The notes: generated from the letters alone by a model not told the origin. A stretch of 64,000 nucleotides of DNA from Paraglaciecola polaris LMG 21857 (GCF_000315055.1 NZ_BAER01000044.1:186001-250000), one strand, 5' to 3'; positions 52,733-63,053 are shown, numbered from the stretch's first letter. Program-made: numbers and translations.

Positions 52733-54971
52733 TAACAGTAATGTAAGTCAGAGTTTCATCATCGAAGGAGCCAGTTGTGCTAGCTGTGTCGGTAAAATTG
52801 AAAAAGCATTAAACGGCGTATCAGGTGTTGAACAGGTTGAGATGAATTTCGCTCAGCGCACGGTCAGTGTGGATGGCAACGTAAAGAGTCAAACGTTAAT
52901 CAAAGCAGTTGAAGATATTGGTTACGGTGCTAAGCCAATGAACAGTGAATCCGAGCAGGATGCGCTAGATGAAAAAGCCGAAGCTGATACAGCGCATTAT
53001 AAAGTATTGATGCGCAATATGTATATGGCTTTGGGCTTAGGTGTCCCTTTGATGCTGTACGGGCTGTTCATCGGCGACATGAGTGTAAACACGCCCGAGC
53101 AACGTATTGTTTGGTCAATTATTGGGCTAGTCACGTTGGCCGTGATGATCGGTTCTGGTAAACACTTTTACACTGGTGCTTGGCAGTCATTTAAAAATCA
53201 TTCCGCTAACATGGATACCTTAATTGCATTAGGAACAGGAACAGCCTGGGCGTATTCAATGTTAGTGCTCATCGCACCTGATATGCTACCGGAAGTCGCG
53301 CGGCATGTTTATTTTGAAGCCTCAGCCATGATTATTGGCTTAATCAATCTAGGATTGGCCTTCGAAGTAAAAGCGAGAGGGCGCACATCCGAAGCAATTA
53401 AGCGTTTGATCGGCTTACAAGCCAAAACCGCTCGCGTTGTTAAAGACGGGCAAGAGCAAGATATTGATGTGGAGCTGGTACAACTTGGCAACCATGTTCG
53501 AGTGCGACCCGGCGAAAAAATCCCCGTTGATGGGAAGGTAATCGATGGCAAAAGTAGCATAGATGAATCCATGTTAACGGGTGAGCCCATGCCAGTAAGC
53601 AAAGATATTGATGACAAAGTGGTCGCCGGTAGTATTAACAAGACGGGCAGTTTGCTGTTTGAGGCAACGCACGTAGGCAAAGATACGACCTTGTCGCACA
53701 TTATAAATATGGTCAAGCGTGCGCAAAATTCGAAGCCTTCTATCGGGCGATTAGCGGATGTGATATCCGGATATTTCGTGCCCATAGTCATGATTTTAGC
53801 GGTCATTGCTGGGCTGGCTTGGCTTAATTTTGGCCCTCAACCATCTATCGCCTACGCGATTGCTGCGGTGACAACTGTATTGATTATTGCCTGTCCTTGC
53901 GCGTTAGGGTTAGCCACACCTATGTCTGTTATGGTCGGGATTGGGAAGGCAGCAGAAGCCGGTATTTTGATCAGAAATGGTGAAGCCCTGCAAACCGCGT
54001 CTAAAATCACCACCATGATTTTGGACAAAACCGGCACTATTACCCAAGGACAACCCGAAGTAACGGATGTCGTGATGTTTAATCAGCAGAACCAGCAGCA
54101 AATTATGCCCTTGATAGCGAGCCTAGAAAACGGTTCAGAACACCCTTTAGCGGAAGCAATTGTGGCCTATGCAAAAGAACAGTCTTACCAGATTGAGCAA
54201 GTTAGTGATTTTGATGCCATTACTGGGAAAGGCGTAACGGCGATGTTAAATGGTGAGCGGTTATTGTTTGGCAACCAAGCATTGATGACGCAATTTGATA
54301 TTGATGTAGCGCCTGCTGTTGATAAGGCGCAGACGTTAGCCAGTGATGCTAAAACGCCTATGTACTTTGCGAAAGGAAACACATTTTGTGCTCTGGTTGC
54401 AGTAGCCGACCCAATTAAGTCAGATTCAATCGACGCAATAAAACGTCTTCAAGACAAGGGTATTCACCTCGTCATGCTGACGGGCGACAATGAAGCGACG
54501 GCAAAAGCCGTAGCAAAACGCGTAGGCATTGACGACTACATCGCGCAAGTTATGCCACAGGATAAAGTCAACGAAGTCATCAAACGCCAAGAAAACGGCG
54601 AGGTAGTGGGTATGACAGGCGACGGCATTAACGACGCGCCAGCACTGGCGCAGGCGGATGTAGGTTTTGCAATTGGTACCGGAACCGATGTCGCAATTGA
54701 AAGCGCCGATGTCACCTTAATGCGTGGTTCGCTGCACGGACTGGCGGATGCATTGGCAGTAAGCCAAGCGACCATCACCAACATCAAGCAAAATTTAGTC
54801 GGCGCATTTGTATATAACATCGCAGGTATTCCGATTGCTGCTGGGGTGTTATTTCCGTTCTTTGGCATTTTGCTCAATCCAATTGTCGCTGGAGCGGCGA
54901 TGGCAATGTCATCTTTAACCGTTGTCAGCAACGCCAACCGCTTGCGTTTCTTTAAGCCGCAAGATCACTAA
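52722..54971 (+). CDS. copA: Copper-exporting P-type ATPase CopA
   Basis: P1B-1 ATPase of 749 residues exporting Cu(I) from the cytoplasm. One HMA domain with CASC near the N-terminus, membrane helices, TGEPMP, intramembrane [13 protein letters not shown], phosphorylation [11 protein letters not shown] motif SEHPLAEAI and hinge [15 protein letters not shown]. The last helices have [13 protein letters not shown] and [16 protein letters not shown], as in CopA. Upstream MerR gene and downstream cupredoxin gene complete an efflux operon. Confidence 0.95.
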   Translation: MSRNNSNVSQSFIIEGASCASCVGKIEKALNGVSGVEQVEMNFAQRTVSVDGNVKSQTLIKAVEDIGYGAKPMNSESEQDALDEKAEADTAHYKVLMRNMYMALGLGVPLMLYGLFIGDMSVNTPEQRIVWSIIGLVTLAVMIGSGKHFYTGAWQSFKNHSANMDTLIALGTGTAWAYSMLVLIAPDMLPEVARHVYFEASAMIIGLINLGLAFEVKARGRTSEAIKRLIGLQAKTARVVKDGQEQDIDVELVQLGNHVRVRPGEKIPVDGKVIDGKSSIDESMLTGEPMPVSKDIDDKVVAGSINKTGSLLFEATHVGKDTTLSHIINMVKRAQNSKPSIGRLADVISGYFVPIVMILAVIAGLAWLNFGPQPSIAYAIAAVTTVLIIACPCALGLATPMSVMVGIGKAAEAGILIRNGEALQTASKITTMILDKTGTITQGQPEVTDVVMFNQQNQQQIMPLIASLENGSEHPLAEAIVAYAKEQSYQIEQVSDFDAITGKGVTAMLNGERLLFGNQALMTQFDIDVAPAVDKAQTLASDAKTPMYFAKGNTFCALVAVADPIKSDSIDAIKRLQDKGIHLVMLTGDNEATAKAVAKRVGIDDYIAQVMPQDKVNEVIKRQENGEVVGMTGDGINDAPALAQADVGFAIGTGTDVAIESADVTLMRGSLHGLADALAVSQATITNIKQNLVGAFVYNIAGIPIAAGVLFPFFGILLNPIVAGAAMAMSSLTVVSNANRLRFFKPQDH

Positions 54972-54997
54972 TAACCGAACAAGTAAGGAGTCAACAA

Positions 54998-55351
54998 ATG
55001 CTGTTAATCAACCTATTAGGTGTATTACTCATTGCCGCGATTATATGGTGGTTCTGGTTATACAAACCTCGGCAGGTCGCGTCAAATAATAACCAAGTGA
55101 ACATCGTAGTTAACAACGGTGTGTATCAACCAGGCAATATCAAAGTGAGCGCCGGTGAAAAAGTAAAACTGCGTTTTGATCGACAAGACTCAGCCCCCTG
55201 CGCTGAAATGGTTATATTTCCCCAATTGGATATTAGCCATGAATTAAAGATGGGGCCGGATAATAAGATTGCTCTTCCTGCACTTGAGCACGGTGAATAT
55301 GATTTTCATTGTCAGATGCAAATGTATAAGGGCAAATTAATCGTCGAGTGA
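54998..55351 (+). CDS. Membrane-anchored cupredoxin-domain protein
   Basis: A 117-residue protein: N-terminal helix (LLGVLLIAAIIWWFWLY), then a cupredoxin domain facing the periplasm with SAPCAEMVIFPQLDISHEL and FHCQMQMYKG. The His, Cys and Met residues could bind copper. It starts 26 bp after copA and is probably a periplasmic copper acceptor or chaperone for the pump. Confidence 0.82.
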   Translation: MLLINLLGVLLIAAIIWWFWLYKPRQVASNNNQVNIVVNNGVYQPGNIKVSAGEKVKLRFDRQDSAPCAEMVIFPQLDISHELKMGPDNKIALPALEHGEYDFHCQMQMYKGKLIVE

Positions 55352-55389
55352 TACTTGCTCAATTATGATTTAGTGACGTGTAAATATTT

Positions 55390-55410
55390 CACCTGATTAG
55401 GTGGGTTTTT
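55390..55410 (+). terminator. Terminator after the copper operon
   Basis: Short stem CACCT-GATT-AGGTG followed by GG and five T. Confidence 0.7.
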
Positions 55411-55452
55411 CCGCATCAGATTGAAACATCTTTTACGTCTTAATATCTCATG

Positions 55453-55492
55453 AGCCCCTGTCCTTTAATTTACAAGGGCGGGAGCTTTTTTT
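55453..55492 (+). terminator. Second intrinsic terminator
   Basis: A 13-bp stem with one mismatch and two G-T pairs, AGCCCCTGTCCTT against AAGGGCGGGAGCT, then a run of seven T. It insulates the small gene downstream from copper-operon read-through. Confidence 0.72.
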
Positions 55493-55508
55493 AATCTTGC
55501 AGTTTGAG

Positions 55509-55524
55509 TGGCATATCCTTTGCT
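55509..55524 (+). promoter_or_regulatory. Candidate sigma-54 promoter
   Basis: TGGCATATCCTTTGCT matches TGGCAC-N5-TTGCW with GG and GC exactly ten bases apart (-24/-12 spacing). It lies 65 bp before the ATG of a small gene, with a 5-5-5 hairpin (AGCTC-GAAAA-GAGCT) in the predicted leader. Confidence 0.62.
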
Positions 55525-55588
55525 CTAATGAAATTAAGCTCGAAAAGAGCTCAACAAATTATCAATTTAAAGGGTAGGGAGAGTCACA

Positions 55589-55765
55589 ATGAAAACATTC
55601 CACGATAGATATAATCTACACACCGACATCGAATCTATTGAAAATTATATTGATGGTACATTTCGTAAAATTAATCGAACGTCCCGCTCTTTACATAAAC
55701 CAGCGCCAAGTAGCCGCAAGGCAAGCTGGCATGAGCGAGAAAATGAAAGTACGCCCCATCACTGA
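55589..55765 (+). CDS. Small unknown protein behind a sigma-54-type promoter
   Basis: A 58-residue frame, hydrophilic and basic, rich in His, Arg and Ser, with no membrane segment: it starts MKTFHDRYNLHTDIESIENY and ends in STPHH. GGGAG sits seven to eight bases before the ATG, a good ribosome site. I do not recognise a family. A second frame overlaps its end (roughly 55731-55862, MSEKMKVRPITD..., with CLQC) but has a poorer start. The promoter and two terminators before it argue for a real, separately controlled gene. Confidence 0.45.
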   Translation: MKTFHDRYNLHTDIESIENYIDGTFRKINRTSRSLHKPAPSSRKASWHERENESTPHH

Positions 55766-55895
55766 CACTTGCCAGCAATCGATAGTTTATATTTTTTGTC
55801 TTCAATGTTTAGAGCAAGATAAAAGCCAAGGCTACCAACGCTTTTTCATTGAAGATGTGTGACTTGATTCGATGTCAGACCTTTACACTAGGGCG

Positions 55896-56774
55896 CTATT
55901 TAACGATTAATTCTTTTAATTGGCTGATAAACCACTTTTCAATGTGGCCAATGGACTTATCACAACGTGTTACCACGCCGACTTCCAACATGGTACTGGA
56001 AAACAACTGAGCGCAGTCTCTGACGTGAATATGGTTTGCAAACCAATTTGAATCGGCTATGTGTTCTGGCACCATTGCCCAGCCTTGATTTTGCACAGCC
56101 AGATCACAGATTACGTAATAACTGTCTATATACCAATGACTCGGACTAAAGGCTTGCTCTCGCCCTTCACCGGAACGATTGCACAGCACCAATTGTCGAT
56201 GGGCTTGCAATTGTGTACGCGACAACGAAGCAAGTTTTGCCAGTGGATGGCCTTTGCCAAAAATAAGGATTTTTTTAAAGTAACCTAATGAATTAAATTC
56301 TACATCCATCGGCAGTGCAGTACTTTTTAACATCAAACCAATATCAGCTTGCTCGTTTGCAATCACATTGGCCACATCATCACGAGAGCCGCTGGTAATG
56401 ACCAAGTTAATTTGCGGGAACTGCTGGCCAAACCGACTGAAAATAGTACTGGTTGTCTCTATGGGCACGGCTTCGTCCATGGCAATGCGCAAGGATATAA
56501 GATCATGATCCGCGGCGAACTGTGCCCGTGAGCCAAAGCGCTGGCATTGTGCTAACACGAATTGGGCTTCCGGTAGCATTTGTTGTCCAAGCTCAGTGAG
56601 CACAGGATAGCGGGGGTTTCTATCAAATAACTCAAAACCCAAATCTATCTCTAAATTGGCTATCGCACTGCTTATTCTAGATTGCGCTTTCCCTAACTTA
56701 CGCGCGGCAGAGGAAAACGAACCTAAATGAGCGGCAGTCACAAATGCCTGTAATTGATCTAGTGTCCAATTCAC
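55896..56774 (-). CDS. LysR-family transcriptional regulator
   Basis: A 292-residue LysR regulator: N-terminal winged helix-turn-helix (LDQLQAFVTAAHLGSFSSAARKLG) and an effector-binding domain. It is divergent from a MATE efflux gene, and a palindrome lies between them, so it likely controls that transporter and itself. Effector unknown. Confidence 0.9.
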   Translation of the reverse strand: MNWTLDQLQAFVTAAHLGSFSSAARKLGKAQSRISSAIANLEIDLGFELFDRNPRYPVLTELGQQMLPEAQFVLAQCQRFGSRAQFAADHDLISLRIAMDEAVPIETTSTIFSRFGQQFPQINLVITSGSRDDVANVIANEQADIGLMLKSTALPMDVEFNSLGYFKKILIFGKGHPLAKLASLSRTQLQAHRQLVLCNRSGEGREQAFSPSHWYIDSYYVICDLAVQNQGWAMVPEHIADSNWFANHIHVRDCAQLFSSTMLEVGVVTRCDKSIGHIEKWFISQLKELIVK

Positions 56775-56805
56775 CTGACTCTCCTGAACGTTAAAGGCTT
56801 ATATC

Positions 56806-56822
56806 TATCCGATTATCGGATA
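56806..56822. promoter_or_regulatory. Palindrome between LysR and MATE genes
   Basis: TATCCGAT-T-ATCGGATA, a perfect 8-1-8 palindrome with the T-N11-A feature of LysR sites, in the divergent promoter. Confidence 0.6.
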
Positions 56823-56887
56823 CTAATCAACTTTTAACTATCAACTATCTGACTACAATGGCTAAAATTATTACATGAGAGGTCGTT

Positions 56888-58227
56888 ATGTCAGGTTCAC
56901 TTGTTGCGCAGGAAAATAAGCAGGTTGCGCGTACATTCTGGCGCTTTGCGATTCCATCGATTATCGCCATGTTGGTCAGCGGCGTGTATCAAATTATTGA
57001 TGGAATTTTTGTTGGTTACTTTGTGGGTGAACAAGGCTTAGCGGGGATCAATCTTGCCTTGCCTTTGTTGTCTGTGATTATTGGTCTGGGCTTATTAGTC
57101 GGTATGGGCGGCGGCAGTGTGTTATCGAATTTTAGAGGTGAGAATAACACCCAAGCCGTAAGCCGCACTTTAAGCACCGCGCTATATTTAATGATTATCA
57201 GTGGCGTGATTATCTCGGGTCTACTGCTGATATGGGGGACATGCTGTTACATATGCAAGGAGGAAAAAATGCGCCTGGTGGTGACTATCTAGTGATTATG
57301 TCTTATGCCGCCGTTATTACCATAGGCTCATCTGCGATGCCGATCCTGATTAGAAATGATAATAAACCCACTTTAGCCACCCAGTTTATAGTCATCGGGG
57401 CACTATTAAATATCGTATTAGATTACGCATTGATTGGTCATTTCGAGATGGGTTTACGAGGCGCTGGTATCGCTACCGTCATCGCACAATTGCTTACGTG
57501 TTTGTTATGCCTTGGTTACTTTTTAAGGGGCAATGATAGCGTTTCTATTAACTTAGTTCAGTACGACCGGCATATATGCCTTAGAATAATGCAGCTTGGC
57601 AGTTCAAGTTTCGTAATGTTTCTTTACTTTGGTTTTACGCTATCACTGCATAACACATTACTGACGTCATACGGTGGCCTTAACCATGTGGCAGCTTTTT
57701 CAATCGTCGGTTACATAGCAAGCTTGTATTACTTTTTTGCTGAGGGATTAGCGGGCGGTGTGCAGCCACCGGTGAGCTATTACCAAGGTGCAAAGCAATA
57801 TCATAATACGCTGCGTACCTTGAAAATCGCTACTTACGTTATTATCGGTTCTGGTCTGTTGATGGTGCTGGTAATCAACATTTTGCCAAACATATTTACT
57901 AGTCTATTTACTAACGACCAAGCACTCACTTTTATTGCCATTCATGGCTTGAAGCTACATTTATTCACGCTTTACTTAGACGGTTTGTTTTTTCTAGTTG
58001 CCATCTATTTTGTGGCGATAGGCAAGGGAGGGGCTGCGCTGTTTGTGTCATTAGGTAATGTATTGGTGCAACTACCTTTTCTATGGATACTGCCTAAATA
58101 TATGGGCATTGATGGCGTATGGTTAGCCGTCCCTTTATCCAATTTAGTTTTCGCTTGTGCCGTCATACCTATGTTTTGGCGCAGTGTTAACCAATTCAAA
58201 AAAACGGATGAGCCCTATTTGGTATGA
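56888..58227 (+). pseudogene. MATE multidrug efflux gene, frameshifted at a G run
   Basis: Two overlapping frames encode one MATE/NorM-type transporter of about 446 residues. The N-terminal piece (56888-57292) has the family start FWRFAIPSIIAMLVSGVYQIIDGIFVG and runs out of frame after GLLLIWG. The C-terminal piece continues as DMLLHMQGG and VIMSYAAVITIGSSAMPILIRNDNKP to the end near 58227. One extra G in the five-G run at 57234-57238 would join them exactly. It could be a true mutation, phase variation or a read error. If whole, it would expel drugs or cations with Na+ or H+. Confidence 0.8.
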
Positions 58228-58298
58228 TGACTACTTTGCATGCTGCACCACAACACATTTTACCCGTATTTAATAGGTGGGCAGCATGCACTAAGTCG

Positions 58299-59181
58299 CT
58301 AGGGTTGTATGATCATTACATCAGTTTTTAGCAGTGTGAGAACACTTTCGGCTGTATTGCCCAGTATTTTTGCTTTCAAGCCCTTACGGCCGACACTGCC
58401 CATTATTACTAACGCAGCGCCAATGTCTGATGCAACACTGGGCACCACTTTATCCGCATACCCAGTTTTGATATGAATATTGTCTTGGTCAATATTATCG
58501 TCAGCAAACATAGCTTGAATCTTGGGAATATATTTGCGTTTTGCTGCTTTTAAAGCTTTGCTTTTATCAATAATACCTAGGTCTTGTAGTATCGGTGAAA
58601 GCGCTAAGGCAAAACATACATGCAATGGCATATTATTCTCCGCAGCGAGACGTTTACCTGTTTCAATGACTTTTTGATTGAGTGCTTGTTTGGCTTTCTT
58701 TTTTGATGCCATGTCTAATGTGATCATTATAGCTTGTTTTTTCCGCCATTTTTTTTCGGCAACAAGCAGTAAAGGCGCGCTACCACTGCGCAAAAGATGC
58801 CAATCTGTGGGTACATAAAAAAGCATGTTCACTGCGATGGCCTGTTTTGATGATCAAATCGTATTTGTTCTTTGCACAATGGCTGGTAACCCAGCTAGTA
58901 ATGTCTTTGCTCCATACCATTTCGTCTGTGGTGTTTTTGGGTAACGAGTGAGTAGCAATAGTTTCATCTAACCAAGTGCTGTTGGCTTGCATAATTTTGT
59001 CTTTGACCAGCGCGATATCGGGTTTTGTCATGTTGTCATCGAGCAAGGATAATCGGTCATAACAAAAGCCAGCAATGTGTAATCTAGCCTTAAATTGCTC
59101 AGCCATTAAGGCAGCGTGAGCCAGTGCCTTTTGCGATGAGCCTTTGGGATCCGCAATCACTAAAATACGCTTAACGTTCAA
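58299..59181 (-). pseudogene. UspE-like tandem universal stress protein, frameshifted at an A/T run
   Basis: Two frames make one UspE-like protein of about 293 residues. The N-terminal part (MNVKRILVIADPKGSSQ) runs to LIIKTGHRSEHAF; the next residues in UspE, YVPTDWHLLRSGSAPLLL, are in the other frame. Removing one base from the six-A run at 58817-58822 restores the reading. The C-terminal domain has the family end GNTAESVLTLLKTDVMIIQP. Start is TTG after AAGGAG. A weak FNR-type box and a hairpin lie upstream. Decayed gene or sequencing error cannot be separated by sequence. Confidence 0.78.
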
Positions 59182-59202
59182 TCTCTTCTCCTTGTTATTG
59201 CC

Positions 59203-59220
59203 AAGCAACGGTAGTTGCTT
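59203..59220. repeat. Leader hairpin upstream of the Usp gene
   Basis: AAGCAAC-GGTA-GTTGCTT, a perfect 7-4-7 inverted repeat just before the ribosome site of the usp gene; possible leader structure. Confidence 0.6.
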
Positions 59221-59255
59221 AACATTTATCTTAGTCTGTTTTTTATACCGATTAA

Positions 59256-59269
59256 TTGCGTTAAAACAA
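59256..59269. promoter_or_regulatory. Weak FNR-type box upstream of the second usp gene
   Basis: TTGCGTTAAAACAA, shared pattern with the box before uspE, at nearly the same distance (about 81 bp) from the start. Degenerate, low certainty alone. Confidence 0.35.
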
Positions 59270-59573
59270 GTTTATGCGTTAAATATCGCTTAGTTTGTCA
59301 ATTGACCAAGTGAAAATCCGTGATTTGGCCATTGCAAGTGAATAATTTTAACCACTTAATACATGACCGAGTGATAATGTAAAGCGTCAACGTAGCAACT
59401 CTATACTAAATCATAAAGATATATTGATAGCGGCCGAAACCATAAATAAGCTTTATTAATTCTTTGATTACTAGCCAATTTTCTGGCGTTATACGACTAA
59501 AGTATATACGCTATTCTCCAGTACAACGACAGGTGTTCGTTGATGATTCCCCAGGATATAAAGGTTCTTATTA

Positions 59574-62500
59574 ATGGCGCAACAGGCAATGTCTTCAATT
59601 CGTTCTGGGTTCAAATTCCATAAACACGTATTACTGCTTACTTTAATTTCCATCCTGATTATCTTTAGTAGCACTATCGCAGTGTTTGAATTCCAACTGA
59701 GCCACTCTGTTACCAGTGAAGTGAAAAGTGCACTATCTGGCACCGCTGAACAAATTAACCAGCAAGTGAAGGCGCGCCTTGATAACTATCGTCATGACCT
59801 GCGATTTTTGCATGCCACACCACCGGTCACTGGTATGCCCCGAGCGGTTAATAACGGCGGAATCGACCCTCTTGACAGCACATCCTCTGAGCAGTGGCGC
59901 AGCCGTTTGGAAACTATTTTTGCTGCATTTTTACAAAGTAATACTGAATATGACCAACTAAGAGTGATCAGTGCTGATGTCGGCGGTATGGAACTGGTCA
60001 GGGTCGACCGAGTCGATGGCAAAATTGAAGTTGTTTCTCAGAATCATTTGCAAAGTAAAGGTAAAAGCGATTATTTCAGTGCGAGCTCAACGCTCTCTGC
60101 AGGGCAAATCTATATGTCTCGTATATCTCTAAACCGTGAGTTTGGAAAATTGGATTTTCCGTATCGCCCTATGTTGCGTTTATCACTACCGATTTTTGAT
60201 GATAATGGCACACGCTTTGGCTTTCTCATTGTTAATATAAATGCGCAGCAGCTATTTAATTCCCTAGAAAATATACCTGAATACCCCAACGTATTGATCA
60301 TGACCGACAGTGAAGGTTACTTTTTGATCACGCCTGATGGTGATTACAAATATAGCCGAGATCTTTCGCCTGAACATAAATGGGGTACGATCTTCAATAC
60401 CACAGACACTCTATCGCGGCATTTTACCCAAATCACTTATCAGGCACAGTCGGGACAGTCCTATTACGCATTAAGTCAAAAAGTAGTAGTGGCAGGGGAT
60501 ATAGAAAGTGGATTTCTTTGGGCCCACCTTATGGTGCCAGAAAGTTATATTCACGATATAGAAATGAGTCGGCGTACCAGTGTTTACGCATTCTTATTTT
60601 CGGTGACAGCTATTATGCTCATTGTGTTGAGCTTCTTTAACCGAAGTGTCAAAAAAAGTCAGCAATTAGCGGATGAACGAGCGCAATCGGCGGCGATTGT
60701 AAACGCCTCACAAGATGCCATCATCAGTGTGAACGTTACCGGCGAAGTCACCAGTTGGAATAATGCAGCTGAATCACTACTTGGCATGAACGAGCAATAT
60801 GTCACAGGTAAAACACTGAAGAATTTAGGCTTATTTGACGATATTCAACTCGGTGACATTTTTGAGCAGCTAAGCGAACGTAACAGCCAACAGCATGCAG
60901 AGACCCAAATCGAAACCAAGCAAAAAGAATGGTTGCACTTATCCTTGTCTTTCTCTGGGATCGCGAATGAAGATGGTGACGTCAAAGGCGTGGCGATTAT
61001 CGCGCGAAATGTCACTATCGAGCGCATCGCCGAGGAAAAAATTAAGCAAGCAAACACTGAATTAGAGGAAAAAGTCGCAAGCCGAACCTTAGAACTACAA
61101 AAAGCCAGCCGGGTGAAAAGCGCTTTTATTTCCAACATTAGTCATGAAATGCGTACCCCCCTGAATGGCATAATTGGTACATTGAATTTGGTTAAACGTG
61201 AGTCATTAAGCGAAAATCAGATGCGCTACATCGAAATGACGGAAGTCAGCGTGAGCTCTTTGTCTGCTTTGGTGAATGATGTACTTGATTTGTCTAAGAT
61301 TGAAGCGGGTAAACTCGACTTAGACTTTAAGTCGTTCAACCCCACCAATTTAATTGAAAGCTTATGTGGCAGCATGGCAGTCAAAGCCCAGGAAAAAGGC
61401 CTGGAGTTTATCGTCGATGTGTCTGGCCTAGAGTGTCAATCAATGGTCAGCGATCCACATAGATTCTCACAAATCATGACAAACCTGATTAACAACGCGA
61501 TCAAATTTACCGAAACTGGGTACATAAAAGTAATTGCGCATACTGAATTGACCAGCGATGAGAAACTTGTTTTGCATTGCGCGATTGCAGATTCAGGCGA
61601 GGGCATAGCAAAAGAAAATCAAGATAAATTGTTCACTGCGTTCTCCCAAGAAGACAGCAGTGTTGCGTCAAAGCATGGCGGTACAGGGCTAGGTCTATCG
61701 ATATGCCGTCAGTTAGTGACGCTATTAAAAGGTGAAGTGAGTTTTGAGTCAGAGAAAAACCAAGGTAGTGTTTTTTACTTTTCGATAAGTTCTGATATTA
61801 ACCAATGTAAAGTGGCCAAAGCGATTCCTCAATTAATCAATACCAGCACTGTGGTGTTAATTGAGCACGGTGAATTGTACCGCAGTACATGTCGTATGAT
61901 TGAAGCATTAGGAGGCCATATTTTGGCACCGGAGGCGTTTGCCAGCATGGTTGCGGGTGAAAAAGAAATTGCGACGTTAGAAAACCAACAACTCCCTGAT
62001 TATATCGTGGTGGATCAACAGCACCCGTTCTTACTTAGACTAGACGGAGCATGGAAAAACACCATTTCAATCAACAATGGTGCGGCCAAAGTCGTCTTGC
62101 TTAAACGCGATGGTGAACCCACAGCTTGGCTAGAAAATATTCGCCCGACTGTACTCACCAAACCTATTTTACGCTCAGAGTTTATTCAAAAAGTGGCTAC
62201 GCTAAACCCCGGTGAAGATAGTGAAACGGATGAAATGAACCTAGAAAGTGTTGTTGGCAACGCTCGTGTGACGCCTGAACATCAACACCCTGATATCGAT
62301 AAAATAAAGGGTGCTAGAGTATTAGTGGTTGATGACAATGAGATTAACATTGAGGTTGCTAAGGGCATATTAGCTGATTTGCCGATTACGCTTTTTCAAG
62401 CGATGAACGGTAAAGAAGCGTTGCAACAATTAACCTTAGCACAGCGTAGAGATGAGCCAATCCACTGTGTGGTAATGGACTGCCAGATGCCCATAATGAA

Positions 62501-62720
62501 TGGCTATGAAGCAAGTCAACGTATTCGAAAAGGCGAAGCAGGGGAGATATACAAGGATATTCCCATTATTGCTATGACGGCCAATGCCATGCTAGGCGAG
62601 CGAAATAAGTGCCTAAGTGCTGGCATGAGTGACTATTTAACCAAGCCTGTTAATGAAGATATAGTCAAAGAGAAAGTCACTAAGTGGACGTTATCTGCGT
62701 ACCACGCAAGTGATGAATAA
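59574..62720 (+). CDS. Large hybrid sensor histidine kinase with PAS and receiver domains
   Basis: A 1048-residue membrane kinase: helix 1 (19-37), a double-Cache-like periplasmic sensor (about 40-335), helix 2 (about 338-356), PAS (about 370-485), a coiled coil, HisKA with H524 in NISHEMRTPLNG, a HATPase domain (NLINNAIKFTETG, DSGEGI, GTGLGLSI), a degenerate receiver-like segment (about 760-880) and a C-terminal receiver with VVDDNEIN and VVMDCQMPIMNG. No phosphotransfer domain. The signal and output are unknown; no regulator is adjacent. Confidence 0.92.
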   Translation: MAQQAMSSIRSGFKFHKHVLLLTLISILIIFSSTIAVFEFQLSHSVTSEVKSALSGTAEQINQQVKARLDNYRHDLRFLHATPPVTGMPRAVNNGGIDPLDSTSSEQWRSRLETIFAAFLQSNTEYDQLRVISADVGGMELVRVDRVDGKIEVVSQNHLQSKGKSDYFSASSTLSAGQIYMSRISLNREFGKLDFPYRPMLRLSLPIFDDNGTRFGFLIVNINAQQLFNSLENIPEYPNVLIMTDSEGYFLITPDGDYKYSRDLSPEHKWGTIFNTTDTLSRHFTQITYQAQSGQSYYALSQKVVVAGDIESGFLWAHLMVPESYIHDIEMSRRTSVYAFLFSVTAIMLIVLSFFNRSVKKSQQLADERAQSAAIVNASQDAIISVNVTGEVTSWNNAAESLLGMNEQYVTGKTLKNLGLFDDIQLGDIFEQLSERNSQQHAETQIETKQKEWLHLSLSFSGIANEDGDVKGVAIIARNVTIERIAEEKIKQANTELEEKVASRTLELQKASRVKSAFISNISHEMRTPLNGIIGTLNLVKRESLSENQMRYIEMTEVSVSSLSALVNDVLDLSKIEAGKLDLDFKSFNPTNLIESLCGSMAVKAQEKGLEFIVDVSGLECQSMVSDPHRFSQIMTNLINNAIKFTETGYIKVIAHTELTSDEKLVLHCAIADSGEGIAKENQDKLFTAFSQEDSSVASKHGGTGLGLSICRQLVTLLKGEVSFESEKNQGSVFYFSISSDINQCKVAKAIPQLINTSTVVLIEHGELYRSTCRMIEALGGHILAPEAFASMVAGEKEIATLENQQLPDYIVVDQQHPFLLRLDGAWKNTISINNGAAKVVLLKRDGEPTAWLENIRPTVLTKPILRSEFIQKVATLNPGEDSETDEMNLESVVGNARVTPEHQHPDIDKIKGARVLVVDDNEINIEVAKGILADLPITLFQAMNGKEALQQLTLAQRRDEPIHCVVMDCQMPIMNGYEASQRIRKGEAGEIYKDIPIIAMTANAMLGERNKCLSAGMSDYLTKPVNEDIVKEKVTKWTLSAYHASDE

Positions 62721-62744
62721 ATTCAAAGTTTCAGCGCTTGTGCT

Positions 62745-63053
62745 TCAATCATGTGGCACACAATACAAATCATAGAGTGTAGTAATAATCGCTTTTACTT
62801 CTGCACTGGCGAGGGTATAGAAAATGGTTTGTGCATCGCGTCTTGTGAGCACTAAATTCTCTCGTCTCAAGGCAGCAAGATGTTGTGACAAACTCGATTG
62901 GGGAATAGTCACTTGTTGATTAAGCTCAGACACTGACATTTCACCATCATTTAATAAACACAATAATAGCAGTCTATGCGGATTAGCCATTGCCTTTAAT
63001 AGGGCGGCTGCTTTATCTGCGTTATCGTGCATGTCCTCAGGTGTCATTGGCAT
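62745..63053 (-). CDS. ArsR-family regulator of BigR/SqrR type (persulfide sensor)
   Basis: About 102 residues of ArsR winged helix: MANPHRLLLLCLLNDGEMSV, SSLSQHLAALRRENLVLTRRDAQTIFY. Two cysteines, at 32 and 98 counting from MPMTPED, occupy the positions of the sulfide-sensing pair in BigR and SqrR. These proteins repress genes until persulfides form a link between the cysteines. The start is uncertain: ATG at MPMTPED or MHDNADK; both overlap or abut the YeeE-like gene end. Operon order with two sulfur transport genes supports the call. Confidence 0.83.
   Translation of the reverse strand: MPMTPEDMHDNADKAAALLKAMANPHRLLLLCLLNDGEMSVSELNQQVTIPQSSLSQHLAALRRENLVLTRRDAQTIFYTLASAEVKAIITTLYDLYCVPHD

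Larger units (their letters stand above)
59182..59573. other. Divergent intergenic region, usp / hybrid kinase
   Basis: About 392 bases. It contains a 7-4-7 hairpin in the usp leader and an FNR-type box (both listed). No gene seen. Confidence 0.45.

Noticed and set aside
53309-53806. 165-codon minus-strand frame inside copA
   Set aside because: It is an antisense shadow of a strongly conserved P-type ATPase gene; its composition reflects the complement of that protein.
55638-55862. 74-codon frame overlapping the small sigma-54-linked gene
   Set aside because: Its first ATG has no ribosome site; only a shorter internal version might be real, so it is mentioned under the 58-residue gene instead.
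56888-57292. Short 134-residue MATE protein as an independent gene
   Set aside because: It ends in out-of-frame residues (TCCYICKEEK) exactly where the rest of the transporter continues in the next frame.
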